The notes beneath the pieces were generated by a model. That model saw only the letters and a program-made list of their open reading frames with translations. It searched no databases and was not told where the DNA came from. This document shows positions 54,978 through 63,681 of a stretch of DNA of 64,000 bases, piece after piece. Each line of letters opens with the position of its first letter. The stretch's first letter is position 1. This DNA comes from Pseudomonas sp. HMWF032 (GTDB taxonomy: Bacteria > Pseudomonadota > Gammaproteobacteria > Pseudomonadales > Pseudomonadaceae). The DNA is taken from NCBI RefSeq assembly GCF_003060885.1, contig NZ_QAIG01000005.1, positions 606,542-670,541 of the forward strand. The letters are read 5' to 3'. Made by a program: the position numbers and the translations under genes.

Positions 54978-56270
54978 TTAAGAGAACAGGCCGAGTTTGA
55001 CCACGCAGAAGCCAGCGAGGATCACCAGCATCAGGTTCAGCTCGCGCCAGCGGCCCGCCAGGGTCTTGGCGGCCACCCAGGCGATAAAGCCGAAGGCGAT
55101 GCCGGACGCGATGGAGAAGGTCAGCGGCATGGCCAGGGCGGTGATCAGCACGGGTGCGGCAACGGTGATGTCTTCCCAGTCGATCTCGGCCATTCCGGCG
55201 GTCATCAGCACCGCGACGAACATCAGCGCCGGGGCGGTGGCGAAGGCCGGTACACTGCCGGCCAGCGGGGCAAAGAACAGCGCCAGCAGAAACAGCACGG
55301 CGACCACGCAGGCCGTCAGACCGGTACGCCCGCCAGCGGACACCCCAGCCGCCGATTCGATGTAGCTGGTGGTGGTCGAGGTGCCCAGCAGCGAGCCGCC
55401 CATGGCGGCAGTGCTGTCGGCGATCAGTGCGCGGCCCATCTTCGGCATATGGCCGTCCTTGCGCATCAGCCCAGCCTTCTTGGCGACGGCGATCAGGGTG
55501 CCGGAGTTGTCAAACAGATCGACGAACAGGAAGGCGAAAATCACGCTGATCAGGCCAATGTCCAGCGCGCCCATGATGTCCAGCTGCAGGAAGGTCGGTG
55601 CCAGCGACGGCGGCATCGAGACCACGCCGCCAAACTGCGAAATACCCAGGGCCATGCTGATCAGGGTAATCAGCAGAATGCCGATCAGTACCGCGCCGGT
55701 GACCTTGCGCGCCTCTAGGCCGACGATCACGAAGAAACCGAGAATGGCCAGCAGTGCCTGGGGCTTGCTGAGGTCGCCCATGCTCACCAGCGTGGCCGGG
55801 TGGTCGACCACGATGCCGGCGCTTTGCAGGGCAATCAGTGCGAGGAACAGGCCGATACCGGCGGCAATCGCCGAACGCAGCTCCAGGGGAATGCTGTTGA
55901 TGATCCATTCGCGGATCTTGAAGATCGACAGCAGCAAGAACAGGCAGGCGGAGATAAATACTGCGCCCAGTGCCACCTGCCAGGTGTGGCCCATGCCCAG
56001 CACCACGGTGTAGGTGAAGAAGGCGTTGAGGCCCATGCCCGGTGCCAGGGCAATCGGGTAGTTGGCGATCAGGCCCATGATCGCCGAGCCGATGGCGGCG
56101 GCCAGGCAGGTGGCGACGAAGATCGCGCCTTTATCCATGCCGGTTTCACCGAGGATGCTCGGGTTGACGAAGAGGATGTAGGCCATGGTCAGGAAGGTGG
56201 TCAAACCCGCCAGAAGCTCGGTACGCACCGTGGTGTTGTGGGCTTTGAGTTGGAACAATCTTTCCAGCAT
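54978..56270 (-). CDS. NCS2-family purine permease (AzgA-like)
   Basis: A 430-residue transporter with about 12 spans. TTFLTMAYILFVNPSILGE, PIALAPGMGLNAFFTYTVV and VDLFDNSGTLIAVAKKAGL are the AzgA/PurP/GhxP signature, which import adenine or guanine/hypoxanthine by proton symport. Which base it takes is unclear. The 185-nt region upstream carries no purine riboswitch that I can recognise. The neighbouring molybdenum enzyme might suggest a purine pathway, but that enzyme is not of the xanthine type. Confidence 0.92.
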   Translation of the reverse strand: MLERLFQLKAHNTTVRTELLAGLTTFLTMAYILFVNPSILGETGMDKGAIFVATCLAAAIGSAIMGLIANYPIALAPGMGLNAFFTYTVVLGMGHTWQVALGAVFISACLFLLLSIFKIREWIINSIPLELRSAIAAGIGLFLALIALQSAGIVVDHPATLVSMGDLSKPQALLAILGFFVIVGLEARKVTGAVLIGILLITLISMALGISQFGGVVSMPPSLAPTFLQLDIMGALDIGLISVIFAFLFVDLFDNSGTLIAVAKKAGLMRKDGHMPKMGRALIADSTAAMGGSLLGTSTTTSYIESAAGVSAGGRTGLTACVVAVLFLLALFFAPLAGSVPAFATAPALMFVAVLMTAGMAEIDWEDITVAAPVLITALAMPLTFSIASGIAFGFIAWVAAKTLAGRWRELNLMLVILAGFCVVKLGLFS

Positions 56271-56455
56271 GTGGCGCTCCCCGTAACGGCCTTCTTGCCG
56301 TGTTTATGCAAACCGAAAGCAAAGCACATCCACATGTGAGTGCATGTTTTTGCTGGCGATCTGGAAAAAGGCGCGCATCATATCAGCTCGTCTGGAGCGG
56401 GTGAATTTATGACCGCTCGGACAGTTTATGCACGCCCTAAACAAGGAGTGGAAGG

Positions 56456-57010
56456 ATGACTGCACGGGCCCTGATCAGCGTTGCCGATGGTATCGAAGAC
56501 CTTGAATGCGTAACCCTGATTGACGTACTGCGGCGTGCCGAGGTTGAGGTGGTAGTGGCCAGCATCGAAAGCCGGCGGATGATCACCTGTGCCCGTGGCA
56601 CGCGCCTGACCGCCGATATCATGCTGGTGGATGTGCTGGCCCAGCCCTTCGACCTGATCGTGCTGCCTGGCGGCATGCCGGGCGCGCAGCGCCTGGCCGA
56701 GCATGAGCCGCTGGCTGAGCGGCTGCGTGAGCAGGCCAAGGCCGGCAAGCTGTTCGCGGCTATCTGCGCGGCGCCCGCCGTCGCCCTGCAGCAGTACGGC
56801 GTGCTCAGGCAGCGGCGCATGACTTGCTATCCGGCGTTCAGTGATCGCTTGAGCGGTTGTGTGTTTGTCGATCAGCCGGTGGTGGTCGATGGCAACTGCA
56901 TCACCAGCCAGGGCCCTGGCACGGCCCTGGCGTTTGCCCTGACCCTGGTTGAACAGCTGTGTGGCAAGGCCGTGCGCAAGCAGGTCGCCGACGCCATGCT
57001 GGTGGGTTGA
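56456..57010 (+). CDS. DJ-1/PfpI (YajL-type) family protein
   Basis: A 184-residue DJ-1 superfamily protein. The nucleophile is the cysteine in FAAICAAPAVALQQYG, with the conserved Glu in VADGIEDLECVTLID. IVLPGGMPGAQRLAEH is the usual oxyanion loop. YajL-like members act as chaperones or glyoxalase/deglycases under oxidative stress; this activity is debated. AAGGAGTGGAAGG lies just before the ATG. It is divergent from the purine permease. Confidence 0.9.
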   Translation: MTARALISVADGIEDLECVTLIDVLRRAEVEVVVASIESRRMITCARGTRLTADIMLVDVLAQPFDLIVLPGGMPGAQRLAEHEPLAERLREQAKAGKLFAAICAAPAVALQQYGVLRQRRMTCYPAFSDRLSGCVFVDQPVVVDGNCITSQGPGTALAFALTLVEQLCGKAVRKQVADAMLVG

Positions 57011-57307
57011 CGCGGCAACCTCCGCTTTCGACGGCCTTTGCGCAGCCCTTGCTGGGCGGTTCGCGTTATTCCGTCTATCGAGCCGGCTTGGCGGCATGAT
57101 GACGCCCGTTTTAGAGACGCTGTTGCAAACTTATCTGACTTCAAGGGCAGGTTTTTATTCTGTTGTGGCCATGACTTGAGTAGAATCTGACTTCCAGGTC
57201 AATAAATCTGTCGTCTACGCTGATTATGCTCCGTGCTTGTAAGCGGCGCGCCTGTCTCTCTTTTGTTCACGCAAGCGGCCAGGCTGGCCTGGCCCCGAGG
57301 AACGGAC
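57011..57307. other. Gap upstream of the molybdenum hydroxylase operon
   Basis: 297 nt with no supported gene. It holds the operon promoter. A TGGCCATGACTTGA sequence near 57166 resembles a sigma-54 site but its spacing is one base short, so I do not call it. The motif TCTGACTTC recurs at 57136 and 57186 within the region. No riboswitch is apparent. Confidence 0.4.
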
Positions 57308-60136
57308 ATGTCCACTCCTGAGTTATCCCGCCGCGCCTTTCTGCAAGGCAGCGTCATCGCCGGTATCGGCATCAGCTTCGCCCCGCTGGGCAGCAAGGCT
57401 TTTGCAGCATTGTTCGAAGAGCGCGTCACGCGCTTGCCGCAGCCCTGGTATGACGCCAGTGGCAAAGCCGTGGCGCGCATCGACGGGGTGTCCAAGGCCT
57501 GTGGGGCCAAGGTGTTTGCCCGCGATATCCGCGCCAAGGACATGCCCGGCTGGCCGCAGCAGCAAGGACATGCGCTGCTGCTCAAGGCCACGCGCACCGA
57601 GCAGCTGTACCAGGGCTTCGACCTGTCGGTACTGCCGGCCGAGTTGCAGCCGCAGCGGGTGGTCACCGCCAGTGACCTGCGCAAGGACGGCATCAGCTTC
57701 CCGGATGGCCACAACCTCGACCCGCTGCTGCCCGAAGGCCAGGTGCCGATGTTTATCGGTCACCCGGTGGCACTGCTGATCTGGCATGACTTCGAGCGCT
57801 ATCGTCAGGCCAAGAGCATTCTCAAGTTCAACGACAAGGTGATCCGCTACGGCGAGCAGGCGCCGGCGTTCCAGAGTGACCCATACGGTAGCTTCCGCTT
57901 CGTGCGGGTCGGCGGCGCCACGCCGTTTGAAGTCGACAAGTTTTCCAGCCTCAAGGACAGCATGCTGTTCCCGCTGATCCACAACCGCAAACCGGCCTGG
58001 GGCGAGGGTAAGGTCAGTGGCGACCTGACTCAGCAGGGCCTGTACCACGCCGAACAGATGCTCAACCAGCTGCAGACTCCTCCGGACGACTGGCTGGTGT
58101 TCGATGAGCGCTTCACCACCCAGTCCATCGAACCGGCCGCGCTGGAAGCCGACAATGGCAACGGCTGGTTTGACGTGGCCAGCGGCACCCTGCATTTTGT
58201 GGTCGCCACCCAATGCCCGTTCGAAGTGGCCGAGCAGACCGCGCACATGCTCGCGCCGTCACGTTTCGCCGTGAAGACGCTGAACATGCACCCCGGTTAT
58301 ACCGTCGGTTACGGTTCCAAGGACAACAACATCTTCGTCTTCTACGCTGCCCTGGCCGCAATTTACGGCGACGGTGTGCCGGTGCGCCTGGCCAATGACC
58401 GCTATGAGCAGTTCCAGAGCGGCATCAAGCGCCATTCCTTCGATATGCATTACCAGCTGGCGGTGAACAAGCAGGATCACAGCTTCCAGATCTTCCGCGC
58501 GCACATGGATGTCGACGGCGGTGGGCGCGCCAACTACAGCTCCTCGGTGGCGGCGGTCGGCGCCACGGCGGCGCAATCGATCTACTACCTGCCGCGCAGC
58601 GACCTGGCGGCCACCGCCTACTATTCGCGCGGTGTCGAAGCGGGCTCGATGCGCGGATACGGCACCCTGCAGACCATGGCGGCCACCGAGATGATGGTGG
58701 ACGAAGTGGCCGAGCGGTTGAGCCTCGATGCCATCGAGCTGCGCAAGAAGAACGTGTTCCAGTCCGGCATGAAGAACACCCAGGGCGCGATCCCGGCCGG
58801 CGCTCTGCGTCTCGACGAAATCCTCGACAAGGCCGCGCAGCACGAAATCTGGAAGAACCGCGTCGCACGCAAGCAGCGCTTCGATGCCGACGACCCGGAC
58901 AATCTGTACGGCGTCGGCTTTGCCATCTGCCAGAAGGATTTCGGCACCGGCTCCGAAGCACCGATGGCCAGCCTGGAGTTCAGTGCCGATGGCCGCGTCA
59001 GCCTGCGCCAGATTGCCATCGACATGGGCACCGGCATGGCCACCTCGCAGGCCTTGCTGGTCGCCGATTACCTCGGTCAGCCCGCTGATGAAATCAAGAC
59101 GGGCGAAACCGAGTGGAGCGAGCTGGCCCTGATCACCAGTGGCAACCCCTACATCATCAGCCAGGCCGAGCAGGACGCCGCGCTGCGCAACCCGCGCTGG
59201 GTCGGCAAGCTGGCCTCGCCGTCGTCGGCGACCAACTCGTCCTATTACAGCGGGCACGCCACCCGCGAGGCGGCACGTTTGCTGTTTATCCACGGCCTGT
59301 GGCCGGCTGCCCTGGCCATTTGGGGGCGGGGCGAGCACGGCGGGCTGGCCAACCCTTATGTGGTGCGCCGCGAGAATGCGCACTGGGTCGAGGGCAAGCT
59401 GACGGCTGATGGCATGCCGCCGATTCCCTTCAAATTGCTGGCGCACAAAGCCCATGAGCTGGGATTGGTCACCGGTATCAGCGTGCACGGGTTCAACCGC
59501 TGGAGCTGGGCCGAGGGCGAGTTCGAGATCAACGGCCAGCGCGAGCATGTGCCGCTGGATGCGCTGGCGGTGAAATACGGCGACGGTGCAACCGCTGCGA
59601 AGAAGGCGCAGATGAGCCGCAAGGGTTTCCACCTGCTTGACCGCATCAGCATCAATTACCCGGTGACCCAGCTGAACAACGCCATGGTCACCTACTACAG
59701 CCCAGTGGCCACCCTGGTCGAGGTCAAAGTCAACAAGGGTAGCGGCGAGGCGCGGGTGATCAACCATCACTCCTGGCTCGAATGCGGCCGGGTGATCGTC
59801 GAGCAACTGGTGCTCGGTCAGCTCGAAGGCGGTATCGCCATGGGCATCGGCCACGCGCTACTGGAAGAAATGCCGCTGTATGAAGGCGGCCCCGGCGACG
59901 GCACCTGGAACTTCAACCGTTACCAGCTGCCGCGCGCCAAGGATTGCGCGGTGTGGTCGCAAAGCGCGGAGATTTTGCCGCCCTTATCACCCAGCGACCC
60001 TGCCAAGGGCATCGCCGAAGTGGTGATGATTCCGGTGGTCGGCGCCATCGTCAACGCGGTGGCCCACGCTACCGGCAAGCGCTTGCGCGACCTTCCCCTG
60101 ACTCCGGCCCGCATCAAGGAGGCCCTCCATGGCTAA
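57308..60136 (+). CDS. Tat-exported molybdopterin-binding large subunit, isoquinoline 1-oxidoreductase type
   Basis: A 942-residue molybdenum subunit of a xanthine-dehydrogenase-family enzyme. The leader has the twin-arginine motif SRRAFLQGSVIAGIGISF (Arg8-Arg9), so the enzyme works in the periplasm after folding. VARIDGVSKACGAKVFARDI begins the a/b hammerhead domain; VEAGSMRGYGTLQTMAATEM, IDMGTGMATSQALL and GIAEVVMIPVVGAIVNAVAH (catalytic Glu904) are molybdenum-site regions. This is the two-part IorB/PaoC-like layout, not XdhB. It probably hydroxylates an N-heterocycle or oxidises an aldehyde; the substrate is not identifiable. The stop overlaps the next gene by 8 nt. Confidence 0.9.
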   Translation: MSTPELSRRAFLQGSVIAGIGISFAPLGSKAFAALFEERVTRLPQPWYDASGKAVARIDGVSKACGAKVFARDIRAKDMPGWPQQQGHALLLKATRTEQLYQGFDLSVLPAELQPQRVVTASDLRKDGISFPDGHNLDPLLPEGQVPMFIGHPVALLIWHDFERYRQAKSILKFNDKVIRYGEQAPAFQSDPYGSFRFVRVGGATPFEVDKFSSLKDSMLFPLIHNRKPAWGEGKVSGDLTQQGLYHAEQMLNQLQTPPDDWLVFDERFTTQSIEPAALEADNGNGWFDVASGTLHFVVATQCPFEVAEQTAHMLAPSRFAVKTLNMHPGYTVGYGSKDNNIFVFYAALAAIYGDGVPVRLANDRYEQFQSGIKRHSFDMHYQLAVNKQDHSFQIFRAHMDVDGGGRANYSSSVAAVGATAAQSIYYLPRSDLAATAYYSRGVEAGSMRGYGTLQTMAATEMMVDEVAERLSLDAIELRKKNVFQSGMKNTQGAIPAGALRLDEILDKAAQHEIWKNRVARKQRFDADDPDNLYGVGFAICQKDFGTGSEAPMASLEFSADGRVSLRQIAIDMGTGMATSQALLVADYLGQPADEIKTGETEWSELALITSGNPYIISQAEQDAALRNPRWVGKLASPSSATNSSYYSGHATREAARLLFIHGLWPAALAIWGRGEHGGLANPYVVRRENAHWVEGKLTADGMPPIPFKLLAHKAHELGLVTGISVHGFNRWSWAEGEFEINGQREHVPLDALAVKYGDGATAAKKAQMSRKGFHLLDRISINYPVTQLNNAMVTYYSPVATLVEVKVNKGSGEARVINHHSWLECGRVIVEQLVLGQLEGGIAMGIGHALLEEMPLYEGGPGDGTWNFNRYQLPRAKDCAVWSQSAEILPPLSPSDPAKGIAEVVMIPVVGAIVNAVAHATGKRLRDLPLTPARIKEALHG

Positions 60137-60668
60137 GCGCCTGCTCAGCATGATTATCAACAGCCAGGCCGTCGGCCCGATGGAAGTGGCTGATGACCTG
60201 ATGATGATCGACTTTCTGCACGAATACCTGAACCTCACCGGCTCGCGCCTAGGCTGCGGACAGGGCGTGTGCCACGCCTGTGTGGCGATCCTCGACAAGC
60301 CCGACGGCACCAGTGAGGAAATCCGCACCTGCATCACTGGCGCGCATTTCTTCGACGGCAAGCGCATTCGCACCATCGAAGGCCACGCCAAGCGTGATGC
60401 CCAGGGCGAAGTCAGCCAGCTCAACCCGATCCAGCAGAAGTTCGTCGACCAGTTTGCCTTTCAGTGCAGCTACTGCACGCCGGGCTACGTCAACGCCGCC
60501 ACCGTGCTGGTGGAAAGACTCCAGCGTCAGCCGGTCAAGCGCAGCGAGCTGGAAGGCGAGATCGAAGGCGCTCTGGGCAAGCACATCTGCCGCTGCACCG
60601 GCTACGTGCGCTACTACAACGCCGCGCGCGATGTGGTCGAGTCCCTCGGCCTGGTCAAGGAAGGCTAA
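60129..60668 (+). CDS. 2Fe-2S small subunit, IorA-like
   Basis: A 179-residue protein with two [2Fe-2S] clusters. The plant-ferredoxin-type cluster uses Cys43, Cys48, Cys51 and Cys68 (LGCGQGVCHACVAI, TCITG); the second uses Cys113, Cys116, Cys154 and Cys156 (FQCSYCTPGYVNAA, KHICRCTGYVR). It has no signal of its own and would be carried out with the Tat-tagged large subunit. It relays electrons from molybdenum towards the cytochrome encoded next. Overlap with the large-subunit gene indicates coupled translation. Confidence 0.93.
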   Translation: MAKRLLSMIINSQAVGPMEVADDLMMIDFLHEYLNLTGSRLGCGQGVCHACVAILDKPDGTSEEIRTCITGAHFFDGKRIRTIEGHAKRDAQGEVSQLNPIQQKFVDQFAFQCSYCTPGYVNAATVLVERLQRQPVKRSELEGEIEGALGKHICRCTGYVRYYNAARDVVESLGLVKEG

Positions 60669-60670
60669 GC

Positions 60671-61879
60671 ATGAAAACCATTCTGATTGCCCTGACCATG
60701 CTCCTGCCGCTGGCTGCCCAGGCGGCCGATCAACAACTGATCGAACGCGGCAAGTACCTGGCGCGCGCCGCCGACTGTGTGGCCTGTCACAGCGTCGAGG
60801 GCGGTGCCGAATACGCCGGCGGTCTGCCGCTGGAGTCGCCGTTCGGCACCATCTACGGCACCAACATCACCCCGGACAAGCAGTACGGTATTGGCGAGTA
60901 CAGCGCCGATGATTTCTACCGCGCAGTGGCTGAAGGTGAGCGGCGTGATGGCAGCAAGCTCTATCCGGCCATGCCGTACACCTCCTATCACCTGCTTAAG
61001 CGCGAAGACTCCGATGCCATCTACGCCTACCTGATGAGCCTGGAACCGATCGCCAAACCCAGTCCGCAAACCAGCCTGAGCTTCCCGTTCAATGTGCGTT
61101 TCGGCCTGAGCTTCTGGAACATGCTCTACAAGAGCCGCGTGCAAATGCTGCCGGCCGACGGCAAAAGCGAGACTTGGCAGCGCGGCCAGTACCTGGTCGA
61201 GGCGTTGGGTCATTGCGGTGAGTGCCATACGCCGCGTAATGCCCTCGGCGCGTTGCAGCAGGATCAGCGTCTGCAAGGTGGCGTGCTGCTCGGTTACGAG
61301 GCCCCCAGCCTGCTCGCCGAGGATCTGGCCGCGCGCGGCTGGAGCACCGACGACCTGGCGACCTTCCTCAAGCACGGCATCAGCGCTCAGGGTTCGATGT
61401 TCAACGAGATGTACCCGGTGCTGCACCACAGCACTCAGTACCTGCCTCTGGACGACCACAAAGCCATGGCCACCTACCTGCTCGGCGATCAACCGCCAGC
61501 ACCGCGCAAGGTGAGCGCGGTGGTCTTCGAACAGCTTGACGCCAGCGCCCAGCAAGGCCGTCAGCACTACCTCAACCTGTGCGCCGGTTGCCATGGCGTG
61601 GCGGGCGATGGCGTGCCGCATGTGGCTGTGGCGATGGATGGCAACACCACCCTGCGCTTGAACGATGCCCGCAACCTGTTGCGGGTGATCGATGACGGCA
61701 TCAAGGAGCAGCAGTTCACCGGTTTCGAGCGCATGCAGCCGATGCCGGGCTTCAGCGACAAGCTGGATGACGGGCAGATGCGCGACCTGCTGCATTACCT
61801 GCGTCAGGCTTGGGGTGGCCAGGCTGCTGAGCTGAGCCCGCAACAGGTCAGCCAGTTGCGCAGCGAGAAAGGCCATTGA
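60671..61879 (+). CDS. Triheme cytochrome c, electron acceptor of the hydroxylase
   Basis: A 402-residue periplasmic cytochrome with a signal peptide (MKTILIALTMLLPLAAQAAD). Three class-I heme motifs: CVACH (36-40), CGECH (182-186) and CAGCH (304-308). The layout is that of the membrane-bound alcohol/gluconate/aldehyde dehydrogenase cytochrome subunits. ATG 60671 is 2 nt after the previous stop; the longer ORF to 60464 is in another gene. It should pass electrons from the hydroxylase to the respiratory chain, probably to a quinone or cytochrome oxidase. In nicotinate hydroxylase (NicB) the cytochrome is fused to the Mo subunit; here it is separate. Confidence 0.93.
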   Translation: MKTILIALTMLLPLAAQAADQQLIERGKYLARAADCVACHSVEGGAEYAGGLPLESPFGTIYGTNITPDKQYGIGEYSADDFYRAVAEGERRDGSKLYPAMPYTSYHLLKREDSDAIYAYLMSLEPIAKPSPQTSLSFPFNVRFGLSFWNMLYKSRVQMLPADGKSETWQRGQYLVEALGHCGECHTPRNALGALQQDQRLQGGVLLGYEAPSLLAEDLAARGWSTDDLATFLKHGISAQGSMFNEMYPVLHHSTQYLPLDDHKAMATYLLGDQPPAPRKVSAVVFEQLDASAQQGRQHYLNLCAGCHGVAGDGVPHVAVAMDGNTTLRLNDARNLLRVIDDGIKEQQFTGFERMQPMPGFSDKLDDGQMRDLLHYLRQAWGGQAAELSPQQVSQLRSEKGH

Positions 61880-61895
61880 GGCTGGGTGAATCCTG

Positions 61896-62867
61896 ATGCA
61901 GCACCTTGATCTACTGGTCGTCCGCCAGGCGCTGCAATGGTCCGTTGCGGGGCAGTGCGTGTGGCTGTGCACGGTGCTGAGCACCTACGGCTCGGCACCG
62001 CGCGCGCCGGGTTCGCTGCTGGCCGCCACGGCTGGTGGCGAATGGATCGGCTCGTTGTCCGGTGGTTGCGTCGAGGATGAGTTTCTTGAACGCCTGGCCG
62101 CTGGGGCCTTTCCTGAGCCTGTGCACCTGGTGCGCTACGGCGATGGCAGCGACCCACACTCGCAGATCAGCCTGCCCTGCGGTGGCGTGCTGGACGTGCT
62201 GGTGGAAAACCTACCCGCCGACTGCGCGGTACAGGCGCACCTGCGTGAGCTGGAAAGCGCTTTGGCGGGCCAGCGCCGGCTGATCCGCGACGTGGCGCTA
62301 CCCAGCGGTGCCCGCGACTTGCTGGCCGACAACACGCAGGGGCCGCGGGTGGAGCGTCAGCCAAATCGGCTGCGCCTGCGCGTCGGTGCAGCCCAGCGCT
62401 TGCTGCTGGCGGGTTACTCCTCGGTAGCGCAGGTCTGTGCGCAGTTTGCCCAGGGGCTGGGCTTCGAGGTGGTGCTCTGCGAACCACGCGAGGAGGTGCT
62501 GCAGGGCATCAATTTGCCGGGGGTGGAGATCCGCCGTGAGCTGCCGTCCGAGGTGATCCGCCTGGGCGGCTGCCATGCCGACACTGCCGTGGTGGCGCTG
62601 ACCCATGATCCGCGTATCGATGACCTGGCGATGATCGAGGCCGTGCGCACCGAGGCCTTTTATATCGGCGTGATGGGCTCACGCGTGACCAGCGCCAAAC
62701 GTTTCGAGCGCCTGCGTCGGGTTGGCGGTCTGGATGATGCGCAGTTGGCACGGATCATTGCGCCAATCGGGCTGAACCTGGGCAGCAAGACCCCGGCGGA
62801 AATCGCCCTGGCGGTACTCGCCGATATTCTGCGGGTGCGCAACGGTCTGGCACGGGATGCGCTCTAG
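61896..62867 (+). CDS. XdhC-family molybdenum-cofactor insertion protein
   Basis: A 323-residue XdhC/CoxI protein that loads sulfurated Mo cofactor into hydroxylases. The first half has VLSTYGSAPRAPGSLLAATA, SLSGGCVEDEFLERLAA and SLPCGGVLDVLVENL; the C-terminal Rossmann part has GVMGSRVTSAKRFERLRRVG and IGLNLGSKTPAEIALAVLAD. It lies 16 nt after the cytochrome gene, as expected for a dedicated chaperone of this enzyme. Confidence 0.93.
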   Translation: MQHLDLLVVRQALQWSVAGQCVWLCTVLSTYGSAPRAPGSLLAATAGGEWIGSLSGGCVEDEFLERLAAGAFPEPVHLVRYGDGSDPHSQISLPCGGVLDVLVENLPADCAVQAHLRELESALAGQRRLIRDVALPSGARDLLADNTQGPRVERQPNRLRLRVGAAQRLLLAGYSSVAQVCAQFAQGLGFEVVLCEPREEVLQGINLPGVEIRRELPSEVIRLGGCHADTAVVALTHDPRIDDLAMIEAVRTEAFYIGVMGSRVTSAKRFERLRRVGGLDDAQLARIIAPIGLNLGSKTPAEIALAVLADILRVRNGLARDAL

Positions 62868-62868
62868 C

Positions 62869-63441
62869 ATGCCGCGCGTCGTGGCCTTGTTGCTGGCGGC
62901 CGGGCGTGGCCGGCGCTTCGGCAGCGACAAGCGCCTAGCGCGTTTGCCGGACGGTCGCGGCCTACTGGCGGCCAGTGCCGAGCGGGCGTTGCAGGTGTTC
63001 GCTGAGGTGCATGTACTGCTGCGCGACGAGGACGATGCGCAGGCGCTGGGGCTGCCTGCGGCGTGCCGGGTGATCCGTTGCCGCGACGCTGATCAGGGCA
63101 TGGGCCACAGCCTGGCGGCCGGTGTGCAGGCCTTGGCCGGTTGCGAGGCCGACGCCATCGCCGTGCTGCTCGGCGACATGCCCTGGGTGGCCGCCGACAG
63201 CCTGTGGCAACTGTGCCAGCAGGCCGCAGCCGAGCGCATCGTGTGTCCGCTATATGACGGTCAGCGTGGCCATCCGGTGCTGTTTGGCCGCGCCTTCTGG
63301 CCGTCGCTGCAGACCTTGCGGGGTGATGAAGGTGCGCGCGCGTTGCTGCAGGCGCATGCTGCCGCGTGCCAGGGCATCGCGCTGGCTGATCCGGGTGTGC
63401 TGCGCGACGTCGATCGGCCGCCGGCGCTGTTTACGCTCTAG
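62869..63441 (+). CDS. NTP transferase, MocA/MobA-like cofactor modifier
   Basis: A 190-residue nucleotidyltransferase. VVALLLAAGRGRRFGSDKRL is the GTP/CTP-binding loop and AVLLGDMPWVAADSLW the metal-binding Asp motif; LYDGQRGHPVLFGRAFWP and LRDVDRPPALF follow. MocA attaches CMP to form molybdopterin cytosine dinucleotide, the form used by Ior-type enzymes; MobA attaches GMP. Which nucleotide is used is inference from the neighbouring enzyme. ATG 62869 starts one base after the xdhC stop; ATG 62857 would add four residues and overlap it. Confidence 0.88.
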   Translation: MPRVVALLLAAGRGRRFGSDKRLARLPDGRGLLAASAERALQVFAEVHVLLRDEDDAQALGLPAACRVIRCRDADQGMGHSLAAGVQALAGCEADAIAVLLGDMPWVAADSLWQLCQQAAAERIVCPLYDGQRGHPVLFGRAFWPSLQTLRGDEGARALLQAHAAACQGIALADPGVLRDVDRPPALFTL

Positions 63442-63528
63442 GCGCTCTTTTGCCCGTGTGGCAGCCCGTCGCGTGACAATCGACCACAGCCGAATTTGGC
63501 GCCCCAGGCGCTACTCTCTGCGCATGTC

Positions 63529-63542
63529 TTGACCCGCATCAA
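63529..63542. promoter_or_regulatory. ANR/FNR-type box upstream of cioA
   Basis: TTGACCCGCATCAA differs from the TTGAT-N4-ATCAA consensus at one base and lies 139 nt before the cioA ATG. In P. aeruginosa ANR represses the cio genes under low oxygen, so this site has an expected role. I cannot place the promoter relative to it. Confidence 0.65.
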
Positions 63543-63681
63543 TGCTCAACGTGCGTGGTTGTGCGGGCGCTTGGCCCCGCGTGATGGCTACCGACCCAGA
63601 ACAATAATCCCCTGACTGATTGCTTGTGGCTGGCATGCGCGCCCGTGGCCGTGCCCCGTATCACCTGACTGAGGAAACGCC

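Noticed and set aside
56271..56455. Purine riboswitch upstream of the NCS2 permease
   Set aside because: I could not find the paired three-way-junction core; only a short CACATGTG palindrome is present.
57160..57180. Second sigma-54 promoter before the molybdenum operon (TGGCCATGACTTGA)
   Set aside because: Spacing is one base short and the -12 element lacks the GC; not convincing.
58259..59854. 531-codon minus-strand frame opposite the molybdenum large subunit
   Set aside because: It is a codon-bias shadow of a recognised gene with no motif and no ribosome-binding site.
54978..63441. Purine-catabolism cluster (purine permease plus xanthine dehydrogenase)
   Set aside because: The Mo enzyme has the two-subunit, Tat-exported, cytochrome-linked Ior layout without an FAD subunit, and no guanine deaminase, uricase or allantoin gene is near.
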